From: Shewanella acanthi
GTDB lineage: Bacteria; Pseudomonadota; Gammaproteobacteria; Enterobacterales; Shewanellaceae
Length of the DNA stretch: 64,000 bases
Assembly: GCF_019457475.1 (NCBI RefSeq)
Contig: NZ_CP080413.1
Coordinates: 2,666,001-2,730,000 of the forward strand
Direction of reading: 5' to 3'
The notes beneath the pieces were generated by a model, which made no database searches, was not told the origin of the DNA, and saw only the letters and a program-made list of their open reading frames with translations. Below, piece by piece: positions 7,760 through 15,792 of the stretch (positions are counted from its first letter, which is position 1; every line of letters begins with the position of its first letter). The position numbers and the translations under genes were made by a program.

Positions 7760-9298
7760 CTACTTTGGCTTGGCAATCTTATATTCCCTGAGCTTATTGG
7801 CGATTGCAGTGTGGGAAACCCCCAACTTTTTCGCTAACTGGCGCGTGCTCGGGTACGCCGGATATAAACGGCGTAACAAGCTCGCCTCAAACTGCTTCAT
7901 GGCATCGTCGAGATTGCCCTCGAAGGCATTATCGAAGTAGCCAAAACCTTCGGCATAGGATGGCAATTTAAGTTGCTCAACTGTAAGTTCTGCCGAACCA
8001 TCCCACATGGAGACGGCTCTAAACACTGCGTTTTTGAGTTGGCGCACGTTACCTGGCCAAGCGTAGGTCAGTAAATGATCCCGGCACTGGGCCGAAATAC
8101 GGCGAACCGGGCTCGATAACTGCTGACTGTAATGTTCGAGGAACATCTCGGTAAGCGGGATAATATCGACCTTACGTTCGCGCAGGGAGGGAATGTGGTA
8201 ACTCAACACATGGATGCGATAGTACAAATCTTCCCTGAACTCACCGGTTTGGCAAAGCTCTGCCAGATTCTTTTGGGTTGAGCAGATAATACGCACATCG
8301 GCGCGCACTTCTTCATCGCCCCCTATGCGTCTAAAGGTGCCATCCTGCAATAGACGCAGCAGTTTTACCTGCGCCGCTTTTGACATTTCGGCTACTTCAT
8401 CGAGGAATACGGTACCGCCCTTCGCCTCTTCGAAGAAACCGCGTTTAACCACTTTACCCTGACTCACATAACCAAAGAGTTCTTCTTCGGCAGCGCTGTC
8501 GGGCAGTGCCGCGCAGTTAATTGCGATAAAGGGTTTTTCACGGCGCATACTGGCATCGTGGCTGGCCCTTGCCATTAATTCTTTGCCCGTACCAGTTTCA
8601 CCGGTGATAAGCAGCGGTGCGTCGAGCTGCGCCATACGGCGCGCCTGCTTGAGCACATCCTTCATCTTGTCGCTGCTGGCCAGCACGTTTTCAAAGCCTG
8701 CGATTTGATTTTGCAGGGCATTGAATTGCTTACCGACGCGCGCAGGCGATTTGAGTGACACTACGGCGCCTACGAGGATGGTTTTATCATCTTCATCGGG
8801 GAGGTAAATCGGTAGCATTTCGGCCAAGTATTCGTTTTGGCCAATGTTGACCCGCGCAGCCTGGGGCAACACTTGGCTCTCGCTGAGCCAGCGGCTGAAG
8901 TTAAAGCCCTGAACCCAGTGATTTAAGGATTCATCCAGCACTTCGTGCTCCCCCATGCCCATGTTGAGTAACGCCGATTCATTCACGATACGAATACGGG
9001 CCTTAACATCGATGGAGAATACCGAGTCTGGTAGGGTTTTAAGTAGGGTTTTTAGGGCGTAATGTTCTTGCTCTGACGGCATAAATGACACAGTGCGCAC
9101 ATCGTGGACACTTTCCACTTTGCGGATCTGAGGCATCAAGGCACTTAAGGTATCAAAACTCACCTCGGCAAATTGCAGGTATAAAAAGCCTTGGTTACTT
9201 GCATCGATGGCAATCAAGTTGATGCCATAACGTTCTAACACGACTAAGATATCTTTCGCTAAACCCACGCGGTCTTGACAGCTAACTTCCAAGCGCAT
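7760..9298 (-). CDS. tyrR: TyrR-type aromatic amino acid transcriptional regulator
   Basis: Sigma54-activator-like regulator of aromatic amino acid metabolism, 512 residues. Domains in order: N-terminal ACT (MRLEVSCQDRVGLAKDIL, 1-70), PAS (about 78-190), AAA+ module with Walker A GETGTGKE (near 234) and Walker B GGTVFLDEVAEM, and a C-terminal helix-turn-helix (TRQLAKKLGVSHTAIANKLR). The GAFTGA loop used to contact sigma54 is replaced (ELFGYVSQGKVVKRG), as in TyrR proteins that act at sigma70 promoters. A LiuR-like palindrome lies about 100 bp upstream. Confidence 0.95.
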   Translation of the reverse strand: MRLEVSCQDRVGLAKDILVVLERYGINLIAIDASNQGFLYLQFAEVSFDTLSALMPQIRKVESVHDVRTVSFMPSEQEHYALKTLLKTLPDSVFSIDVKARIRIVNESALLNMGMGEHEVLDESLNHWVQGFNFSRWLSESQVLPQAARVNIGQNEYLAEMLPIYLPDEDDKTILVGAVVSLKSPARVGKQFNALQNQIAGFENVLASSDKMKDVLKQARRMAQLDAPLLITGETGTGKELMARASHDASMRREKPFIAINCAALPDSAAEEELFGYVSQGKVVKRGFFEEAKGGTVFLDEVAEMSKAAQVKLLRLLQDGTFRRIGGDEEVRADVRIICSTQKNLAELCQTGEFREDLYYRIHVLSYHIPSLRERKVDIIPLTEMFLEHYSQQLSSPVRRISAQCRDHLLTYAWPGNVRQLKNAVFRAVSMWDGSAELTVEQLKLPSYAEGFGYFDNAFEGNLDDAMKQFEASLLRRLYPAYPSTRQLAKKLGVSHTAIANKLREYKIAKPK

Positions 9299-9398
9299 AA
9301 TGAGTGATATTCCCTGTTTTGATTCGAATTTTGGGATAAACCGTGCTGAGCTATTTCCAAGTGATTGGGTAAAGTGTTGTGCGCATAGCTGAACACAC

Positions 9399-9414
9399 CT
9401 TACGCAAACGTAAA
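9399..9414. promoter_or_regulatory. LiuR-like operator upstream of tyrR
   Basis: CTTACGCAAACGTAAA, one mismatch from a perfect TTTACG-N4-CGTAAA repeat, matching the sites at 1062 and 10872. It lies between phhB and tyrR, about 100 bp before the tyrR start. Confidence 0.5.
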
Positions 9415-9553
9415 GGGTAGGATTAATAGCAGGGCGCGTATACGTTAGAAGGAAATGAGGTAAGTGGCAAGTCTTGTTTACAGCATATTTGTAACAGAAA
9501 GAATAAATCAGCGTCTCGCTTATGCTAAGACGCTGATATTGAATTGTAAAATA

Positions 9554-9892
9554 TTAGTCGAGTAACTGGTCAGTCTTGGCCGCCATAATGAAATCGTTCT
9601 TATGTAAGCCCTTAATTGAGTGCGACCACCAGGTCACGGTCACTTTGCCCCACTCGGTGAAGATACCTGGATGGTGGAATTCTTCTTCGGCTAAATCGGC
9701 CAATTTGTTTGAAAACGCCATCGCCAGTTTGAAGTTTTTAAACTTAAATACCCGCTCAAGCTGCATCACGCCGTCACGTACTTGTACGCTCCAATCTGGC
9801 ACCATACGCACCAGCTCCGCCAGCTCGGCATCGGTCACTTTTGGCGCATCGGCCTGGCAAGCTTCACATTTCATCTCGGTTAACGCTGACAT
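9554..9892 (-). CDS. phhB: pterin-4a-carbinolamine dehydratase
   Basis: Recycles the 4a-hydroxytetrahydropterin made by phenylalanine hydroxylase. The 112-residue product carries the family core [22 protein letters not shown] and [10 protein letters not shown], including the His residues of the active site. The ATG at 9892 has AAGGAGA five bases upstream, which decides the start over a frame 18 codons longer. It follows phhA by about 70 bp and is very probably co-transcribed with it. Confidence 0.95.
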   Translation of the reverse strand: MSALTEMKCEACQADAPKVTDAELAELVRMVPDWSVQVRDGVMQLERVFKFKNFKLAMAFSNKLADLAEEEFHHPGIFTEWGKVTVTWWSHSIKGLHKNDFIMAAKTDQLLD

Positions 9893-9965
9893 ACTTTCTC
9901 CTTTTGGCGACAACTTGGACTCTGACGTTATTTGAGTCCCTGCCATATTTTGATTTTTAGATTAG

Positions 9966-10778
9966 TTAACTCGCCTTGGCCTTAGGCGGATATTTAGGGG
10001 CAAACAAGCCTAATTGTTTGGCTTTTGCTACGTAGTTCATGATGTCCATCTTGGCGATTTCATCGAGCATATCGATATGCTCAATTACATAGTAAATGGG
10101 CTGCATAATATCGATGCGATAGGGAGTACGCAGTACATCAAGCAAGTCGAAGGCTTTACGCTCTGGCGCTTCACTTTCCATCGCATAGAGAGTTTCACCA
10201 GGTGAACTTAAAATGCCCCCACCGTAGATGGTAAGTTCACCGTTTTGGGGTTTTAGCAGACCAAATTCAACGGTAAACCAATATAAACGCGCCAAAAACA
10301 CCCTGTCTTCCTTACTGGCGTTTAATCCCAACTGTCCATACATGTGGGAGAAACGCGCAAAGGAAGGGTTAGTCAATAACGGACAGTGACCAAAAATTTC
10401 GTGGAAAATGTCCGGCTCCTGCAGGTAATCAAATTCTTCTTTACGGCGAATAAAAGTCGCTACAGGAAATTCCTGATTGGCAAGTAACTCGAAGAAACGA
10501 CCAAAGGAAATTAGCGCTGGCACAGCCGCGGTTTTCCAGCCGGTAGTCTCAAGCAGCACTTTATCAATTTCAGCTAATTGGGGAATACGGTCCTTTGGCA
10601 TGTTTAAGGCATCTAAACCCTGCAGATATTCCTTACAGGCGCGGCCAGGTAAATTAACGGCTTGGCGGGCGTATAGTTGACGCCAAATCTCATGTTCTTC
10701 CTGTGGGTAACGGATATACCCAGTTTCATCGGCGCTTCTCGCCACATAGGGGGCGATGAGGGCGGTATCTTTAGTCAT
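9966..10778 (-). CDS. phhA: phenylalanine 4-monooxygenase
   Basis: Iron- and tetrahydropterin-dependent hydroxylation of phenylalanine to tyrosine. About 270 residues, the size of bacterial single-domain enzymes lacking the regulatory ACT domain. The 2-His-1-carboxylate iron site is visible as HEIFGHCPLL (near residue 129) and YWFTVEFGL (near 170). Start is either ATG at 10778 or GTG at 10787; neither has a strong ribosome binding site. It heads the phhA-phhB pair and has a LiuR-like site about 95-110 bp upstream. Confidence 0.95.
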   Translation of the reverse strand: MTKDTALIAPYVARSADETGYIRYPQEEHEIWRQLYARQAVNLPGRACKEYLQGLDALNMPKDRIPQLAEIDKVLLETTGWKTAAVPALISFGRFFELLANQEFPVATFIRRKEEFDYLQEPDIFHEIFGHCPLLTNPSFARFSHMYGQLGLNASKEDRVFLARLYWFTVEFGLLKPQNGELTIYGGGILSSPGETLYAMESEAPERKAFDLLDVLRTPYRIDIMQPIYYVIEHIDMLDEIAKMDIMNYVAKAKQLGLFAPKYPPKAKAS

Positions 10779-10871
10779 AAAATTCACTTCATGGATGACG
10801 CTACTCCCCCAATAGTGATCTAAGCCTCGTTTTTTGTTAACTCCCCGCTAGTTTATTGTTAGTCTCAAGAT

Positions 10872-10887
10872 GTGACGTAAACGTAAA
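10872..10887. promoter_or_regulatory. LiuR-like operator upstream of phhA
   Basis: GTGACGTAAACGTAAA has a perfect right half (CGTAAA) and a two-mismatch left half relative to TTTACG. It is the third copy of this motif in the first 11 kb. It lies in the 323-bp divergent region between phhA and galU, where no gene was seen. Confidence 0.45.
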
Positions 10888-11101
10888 GCAAATATTACAA
10901 AGCGTTTAAAATGCATATGCCATGGCTCATCACCCTCAAACTTGCTGGTAGCAAAGCTTGACAGGCCATTATTCAGCGCCCGATTATCATCGTATAAAAC
11001 GCAGAAATATCGACAAATTTCAGTGTTTGCAAATAGCTTTTCTGTGCAGGTCATTTACAATATTGCCCAATAACCGCATCTCCTTAATCTAAAGGTTCGC
11101 A

Positions 11102-12010
11102 ATGAAACAACATCAAATTCGTAAGGCCGTAATTCCAGTCGCGGGTCTGGGCACTCGTATGCTCCCTGCGACAAAAGCCATTCCAAAAGAAATGCTTCCC
11201 GTTGTTGATAAGCCATTAATTCAATATGTCGTTAGCGAAGCTATTGCCGCGGGCATCAAAGAAATCGTACTGGTGACCCACGCCAGTAAAAACTCCATCG
11301 AAAACCATTTCGACACCAGCTTTGAACTCGAAGCCCAATTAGAGCGCCGCGTTAAACGTCAACTGCTTGAAGCCGTACAATCTATCTGTCCAAAGGACGT
11401 AACGGTTATCAGCGTGCGCCAATCCCAGGCTAAGGGTCTAGGTCACGCGATTCTGTGCGCTAAATCTGTGGTGGGTGACGCCCCATTCGCGGTACTGCTG
11501 CCGGATGTCATCATCGATGAAGCGAGTTGCAACCTAAACACCGACAACTTAGCGGCTATGGTTAACCTCTATGATGAAACCCAAGTAGGTCAAATCATGG
11601 TGGAAGGCGTACCCCATCAATTAGTGAACCAATACGGTATCGCCGATGTGAATGGCTTAGAGTTAAAACCCGGTGAATCACTGCCACTTGCAGAGCTGGT
11701 TGAAAAGCCAGCTATTGATGAAGCGCCATCGAACCTAGCGGTAGTCGGTCGTTACGTGCTACCGGCTGCCATTTGGCCTCTGCTGGCAAAAACCCCTGCT
11801 GGTGCTGGCGATGAAATTCAGCTCACCGATGCTATCGCTATGCTGATGAAAGACGAAACCGTTAACGCATACTACATGCAGGGCAAGAGCCATGATTGTG
11901 GTAACAAGCAAGGTTATATGCGCGCTAACGTAGAATACGCGCTGCGCCACAACGAAATCGGGGAAGATTTCGCGCAATATTTAAAAACGTTGGTAAAAGG
12001 AATTAAGTAA
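11102..12010 (+). CDS. galU: UTP-glucose-1-phosphate uridylyltransferase
   Basis: Makes UDP-glucose for surface polysaccharides and nucleotide sugars. The 302-residue protein has the nucleotidyltransferase signature [20 protein letters not shown] at the N-terminus with the following [14 protein letters not shown], and the family block VEKPA near residue 200. The stop codon overlaps the galE start by one base, so the two are translated from one message. Confidence 0.96.
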   Translation: MKQHQIRKAVIPVAGLGTRMLPATKAIPKEMLPVVDKPLIQYVVSEAIAAGIKEIVLVTHASKNSIENHFDTSFELEAQLERRVKRQLLEAVQSICPKDVTVISVRQSQAKGLGHAILCAKSVVGDAPFAVLLPDVIIDEASCNLNTDNLAAMVNLYDETQVGQIMVEGVPHQLVNQYGIADVNGLELKPGESLPLAELVEKPAIDEAPSNLAVVGRYVLPAAIWPLLAKTPAGAGDEIQLTDAIAMLMKDETVNAYYMQGKSHDCGNKQGYMRANVEYALRHNEIGEDFAQYLKTLVKGIK

Positions 12011-13023
12011 TGACGATTTTAGTGACCGGCGGTGCTGGCTATATTGGCACCCATACCGTAGTTGAATTACTCAATGCGGGAAGCGATGTGGTTGTGTTAG
12101 ACAACCTGTCTAATTCAAGTATCGAAGCCTTAAACCGCGTTGAGCAAATTACCGGTAAATCGGTCACCTTCTACCAAGGCGATATTCTTAATAAAGCCTT
12201 ATTACAAAAGGTGTTTAGCGATCACAGTATTCAAGCGGTGATTCATTTTGCGGGCCTTAAGGCCGTAGGTGAATCGGTCGCTAAACCCCTCAAGTACTAT
12301 GAGAATAATGTCACTGGTACCTTAGTGCTCTGCCAAGTTATGGCTGAGCATAAGGTTAAAAATCTCGTGTTTAGCTCCTCTGCCACTGTGTATGGCGATC
12401 CCGCAAGTTTGCCCATTACGGAAGATTTCCCCACGGGGGCAACCAACCCCTATGGCCAATCTAAGTTAATGGTGGAGCATATACTTGCGGATTTACATCA
12501 CAGCGATTCAAGTTGGAATATCGCGTGCCTTCGCTATTTCAACCCCGTCGGCGCCCATGCCAGCGGCTTAATTGGTGAAGATCCTAACGATATTCCAAAT
12601 AACTTGATGCCTTTTATTGCCCAAGTTGCCGTAGGTAAACGCCCAGTGCTAAGTGTGTTTGGAGATGATTACCCGACCCATGACGGCACCGGTGTTCGTG
12701 ATTATATCCATGTGGTGGATTTAGCGCTTGGTCACCTAAAGGCGCTCGATAAGCTGGCGACTAATTCCGGCCTTGTTACCTATAACTTAGGCACAGGTCA
12801 AGGTTACAGTGTGTTAGATATGGTAAAAGCCTTTGAGAAGGCCAGTGGTAAAACCATTGCTTATCAAATCGCGCCGCGCCGCCCAGGGGATATTGCCGCC
12901 TGTTATGCAGACCCACATCATGCAAAAACTGATTTGGACTGGAAGGCCACCCACGGATTGGAGGAGATGGCGAGTAGCAGCTGGCATTGGCAAGCTAACA
13001 ATCCCAACGGTTATAAAAGCTAA
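12010..13023 (+). CDS. galE: UDP-glucose 4-epimerase
   Basis: Interconverts UDP-glucose and UDP-galactose. The 337-residue protein starts [20 protein letters not shown] with the Rossmann GxxGxxG motif, has the catalytic Ser (SSSATVYG) and YxxxK (YGQSK), and the nucleotide-sugar block [12 protein letters not shown]. It sits directly behind galU (one-base overlap), giving a UDP-glucose to UDP-galactose supply unit. Confidence 0.96.
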   Translation: MTILVTGGAGYIGTHTVVELLNAGSDVVVLDNLSNSSIEALNRVEQITGKSVTFYQGDILNKALLQKVFSDHSIQAVIHFAGLKAVGESVAKPLKYYENNVTGTLVLCQVMAEHKVKNLVFSSSATVYGDPASLPITEDFPTGATNPYGQSKLMVEHILADLHHSDSSWNIACLRYFNPVGAHASGLIGEDPNDIPNNLMPFIAQVAVGKRPVLSVFGDDYPTHDGTGVRDYIHVVDLALGHLKALDKLATNSGLVTYNLGTGQGYSVLDMVKAFEKASGKTIAYQIAPRRPGDIAACYADPHHAKTDLDWKATHGLEEMASSSWHWQANNPNGYKS

Positions 13024-13029
13024 TTGACT

Positions 13030-13062
13030 AAATGGCTTGAGGTGTAAACCCAAGCCATTTTT
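13030..13062 (+). terminator. terminator after galE
   Basis: Ten-base stem AAATGGCTTG / CAAGCCATTT with an 11-base loop followed by T residues, eight bases after the galE stop. Confidence 0.8.
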
Positions 13063-13130
13063 CTTTCAGCTTAGGCTTTTACGATAATCGCTAACTACTT
13101 AAAAGCCTTATGTTATCCCTCAGGAGAGAT

Positions 13131-13619
13131 ATGTCAGAGAGTATCAATCACAGTCGTCGTAATCTTTTTAGTCGCCGTAAGACCGATTCAATCAGGCCAC
13201 CATGGGTTAAACAAGGGATTGAGTTTACTGACATTTGCACTCGATGTGATAAGTGCATTAATGCCTGTGAAACCCAGATAATTAATCGAGGAGATGGTGG
13301 GTTTCCTGAAATTTCTTTCAAGGATAATGAATGTACCTTCTGTAAACAGTGCGCGACCGTTTGCCCTGAAAAGGGACTTTTCGACCTTAACCAAACGCCT
13401 TGGCAACATAAAGCGCAAATTCTAGATAGCTGCTTAACGCATCAAGGTATTTGGTGCCAAAGCTGTAAAGATGCCTGCGAGCCAAGGGCGATACAGTTCA
13501 CCTTAAATATTGGCAAAGCACCAATGCCGACCATCAATACCGATTTATGTACTGGCTGCGGCGCCTGTGTTGGTCCCTGCCCTAGCCAAGCCATTACGAT
13601 AAAATGCGTGAATGACTAA
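13131..13619 (+). CDS. napF: NapF-type ferredoxin
   Basis: Cytoplasmic iron-sulfur protein associated with periplasmic nitrate reductase maturation. The 162-residue product has a basic N-terminus (SRRNLFSRRKT) and Cys clusters CTRCDKCINAC, CTFCKQCATVCP, a spaced group CQSCKDACEP, and CTGCGACVGPCP, enough for about three to four 4Fe-4S clusters. The ATG at 13131 has AGGAGAGAT directly upstream. No other nap gene is in the window, so this is a detached copy; a role in another redox maturation process cannot be excluded. Confidence 0.88.
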   Translation: MSESINHSRRNLFSRRKTDSIRPPWVKQGIEFTDICTRCDKCINACETQIINRGDGGFPEISFKDNECTFCKQCATVCPEKGLFDLNQTPWQHKAQILDSCLTHQGIWCQSCKDACEPRAIQFTLNIGKAPMPTINTDLCTGCGACVGPCPSQAITIKCVND

Positions 13620-13735
13620 CCGAACGCCCTTGCATTTGGCATTTCACTGAATCGGAATATTGCCTGAGGCAACTGGGTTTATTAATGCAGATAATGTAGT
13701 ATTTCAGCACTTAACCTTTGAGCTACCTACTGGTC

Positions 13736-14164
13736 ATGTTCGCAAAAAAATTATTTTCTTCATCAAAATCAACGCCAGCCCTTAGCTATATCGCCAATGG
13801 AACTACGCTTTCTGGCCAAATGGAATTTAGTGGTGATGTGCTGATTGGTGGTGATGTTAGCGGTCAAATTTTGTCGCAAGCAAATGTCGTTATCGAGCAG
13901 ACCGGCAAAGTTAAGGCTGAAATCAAATGCCACGAGTTTATCGTCAATGGTTATTTTAAGGGTCGTTTGATTTGCGATCGCATTATCATACAGCATAACG
14001 GCATCGTCGATGGGGAAGTTGCCAGTACCCATATGCAAATCCTTTCAGGCGGCCAATTTATCGGACGTCGGATTAAGGAAGATAGCAATACTATCCGTAC
14101 CCATGTTCTGCCCTCCTTAGATACGCCCCCCCAAGTGTTACCTCAGGATCCCGCAAACCGCTGA
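13736..14164 (+). CDS. bactofilin family cytoskeletal protein
   Basis: Predicted polymerising scaffold protein of 142 residues. The central bactofilin (DUF583) beta-helix is visible as repeats of the type SGQMEFSGDVLIGGDVSGQI, with further G-x-V/I turns to about residue 115, between a short basic N-terminus (MFAKKLF) and a Pro-rich tail. The frame is open to a TTG at 13718, but the ATG at 13736 gives the usual family start. Bactofilins guide cell wall synthesis or polar localisation. Neighbours give no specific clue. Confidence 0.88.
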   Translation: MFAKKLFSSSKSTPALSYIANGTTLSGQMEFSGDVLIGGDVSGQILSQANVVIEQTGKVKAEIKCHEFIVNGYFKGRLICDRIIIQHNGIVDGEVASTHMQILSGGQFIGRRIKEDSNTIRTHVLPSLDTPPQVLPQDPANR

Positions 14165-14330
14165 ATCGACATACGATTCACAATTCATAAGTAGTAATGT
14201 CGTTTGAATAGCAAGTCTTAATGGGCTTGGGTTAATCAGTCGTTAATTTAGCTGTTGGGATCACAGTTCATCCTATGGGTGAATGCTATCTTAACCCACA
14301 TTCCCGATTGTAATTTAACGTCACGGCCCA

Positions 14331-15299
14331 ATGACAAATCCGTTACTTAGACAAATATGTGAACTCGATGTGTTCACCTTGCTGGTGTTTAAAAGCATTT
14401 ACGACACTGGCCATGCGAATAGCGCCGCAAAAGAGCTCAATGTTTCTGCGCCGAAAATCAGTCGTTGTTTAAACGCTCTGCGACTCACCTTTAACGATGA
14501 GCTATTTTATCGCCGACAACAGGGGCTTAAACCAACACCGCTTGCTGAAAGTCTCTATTTCGCGATCAACCAATTTACCGAATCCGTATATCACCTTGAA
14601 CAGTCGGCACTGCAAATCCAAAATGCCTCCTGTCCAGTAGATTTACCCTTACGTATCGCCGTTGATAAGGGATTGTTAGGATTTCTTGCCCCACAATTAA
14701 GCCTACCTGAAGTCATCGAATTTTTGGGCCGTGTACGACTTTATCCCTGGCAAGAAAATAGTGCCGAACTTATCCATTCGGGTGAACTCGATTTTGGGAT
14801 CACGTTAGAAAATAATGATAATAAGGAACTCAGTTATACCTGCTTAGGCCATATTTCAAATGTCTATATCGTCGCCTCCAAGTTACATCCTCTTTGGGAG
14901 ATGGAGACCGGCATTAGCCTTGAGCACATCTGTCGCCATCCCTTCTTATGTATTGAGATGAAGGGATTCAACAGTAAAATCGACCCGCTCGAACTCTTTT
15001 GTCAGTGCCAGGGATTGTTCCTCCCTTCCATTGAACAGGTGCAGGATAGAGAGGAATGGTATGCCCACCTCCTCACCATGCAGAGCGTTGCGTTCTGCTC
15101 AAGTATCGACATGCAAACCATCAAACATATGCCTGGGCTGAAATTAGTGCCGCTCCCCCCCTTTGAAGTACAGCGCTTACACGATAGCATTATGCCGCCA
15201 CAATATTTTTTAGTGGAGAAACCCCATAGCCACAGACGTTACAGTCAGGAGCAAGCTAATGTAGTGATTCGATCACTAATGAGCGCCCTGTCTCCCTAA
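14331..15299 (+). CDS. LysR family transcriptional regulator
   Basis: A 322-residue DNA-binding regulator. The winged helix-turn-helix occupies residues 10-70 (VFKSIYDTGHANSAAKELNVSAPKISRCLNAL, with KELNVSAPKISR as recognition region), followed by a periplasmic-binding-like effector domain (LPLRIAVDKGLLGFLAPQL onward). It precedes the decaheme cytochrome gene by 493 bp on the same strand, so it may regulate that gene; this is inference from position. The inducer is unknown. Confidence 0.88.
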   Translation: MTNPLLRQICELDVFTLLVFKSIYDTGHANSAAKELNVSAPKISRCLNALRLTFNDELFYRRQQGLKPTPLAESLYFAINQFTESVYHLEQSALQIQNASCPVDLPLRIAVDKGLLGFLAPQLSLPEVIEFLGRVRLYPWQENSAELIHSGELDFGITLENNDNKELSYTCLGHISNVYIVASKLHPLWEMETGISLEHICRHPFLCIEMKGFNSKIDPLELFCQCQGLFLPSIEQVQDREEWYAHLLTMQSVAFCSSIDMQTIKHMPGLKLVPLPPFEVQRLHDSIMPPQYFLVEKPHSHRRYSQEQANVVIRSLMSALSP

Positions 15300-15792
15300 G
15301 AATTGGAATAGAAAGGTTGTAGATTAAATTAAAGTAGATAAATCTAGGCTTTTATTTGGGGATGATGTAAATCAGAGCCAATATTCATCTCTTTAGGATT
15401 ATATCGAGGATCCTAAATAACTTAAGTGCACTGCAAACTACGTCCTATCCGAATGTTAAATGGCATAAAGCATGCGCTGTAAATTCCACCAAACTACCCA
15501 CAAAATACGTACAAACAATAATAAACACCCGCATTTAAGTCTATTAAAAATCAGAATATAAACCAGTTAACACATTAAAATTAAGAGTAATTAATTGGGA
15601 TGAATATCATAAAAACCGACAGTTATTTTGATAATTAAAATACCTATTTTCAAATTTTAGAATTGCTATTTAAGCGTGTTAAATCATCGTTCACATAACA
15701 GATACAAACTTTTAAATACCACTTTATAAGTAGGTGTTAAGTCCTATATTAGAGTCACTGCAGACGCAGTCTGATAGAAATAAAGGGACGCG
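15300..15792. other. AT-rich intergenic region before the decaheme cytochrome
   Basis: 493 bp, clearly more AT-rich than neighbouring genes, with no credible ORF. I found no clean FNR, CRP or Fur box. Its length and composition suggest an extended promoter or a long 5' untranslated region for the cytochrome gene. Confidence 0.5.

Noticed and set aside
10848-11054. 68-residue minus-strand frame between phhA and galU
   Set aside because: Covers the divergent promoter region and the LiuR-like site; Arg/Phe-rich with no recognisable domain.
13769-14038. 89-residue minus-strand frame
   Set aside because: Antisense to the bactofilin gene; the plus-strand frame shows the bactofilin repeat pattern.
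15661-15702. Possible CRP site before the decaheme cytochrome
   Set aside because: The half-sites TGTTA and TTCACA are spaced too far apart for the TGTGA-N6-TCACA consensus.
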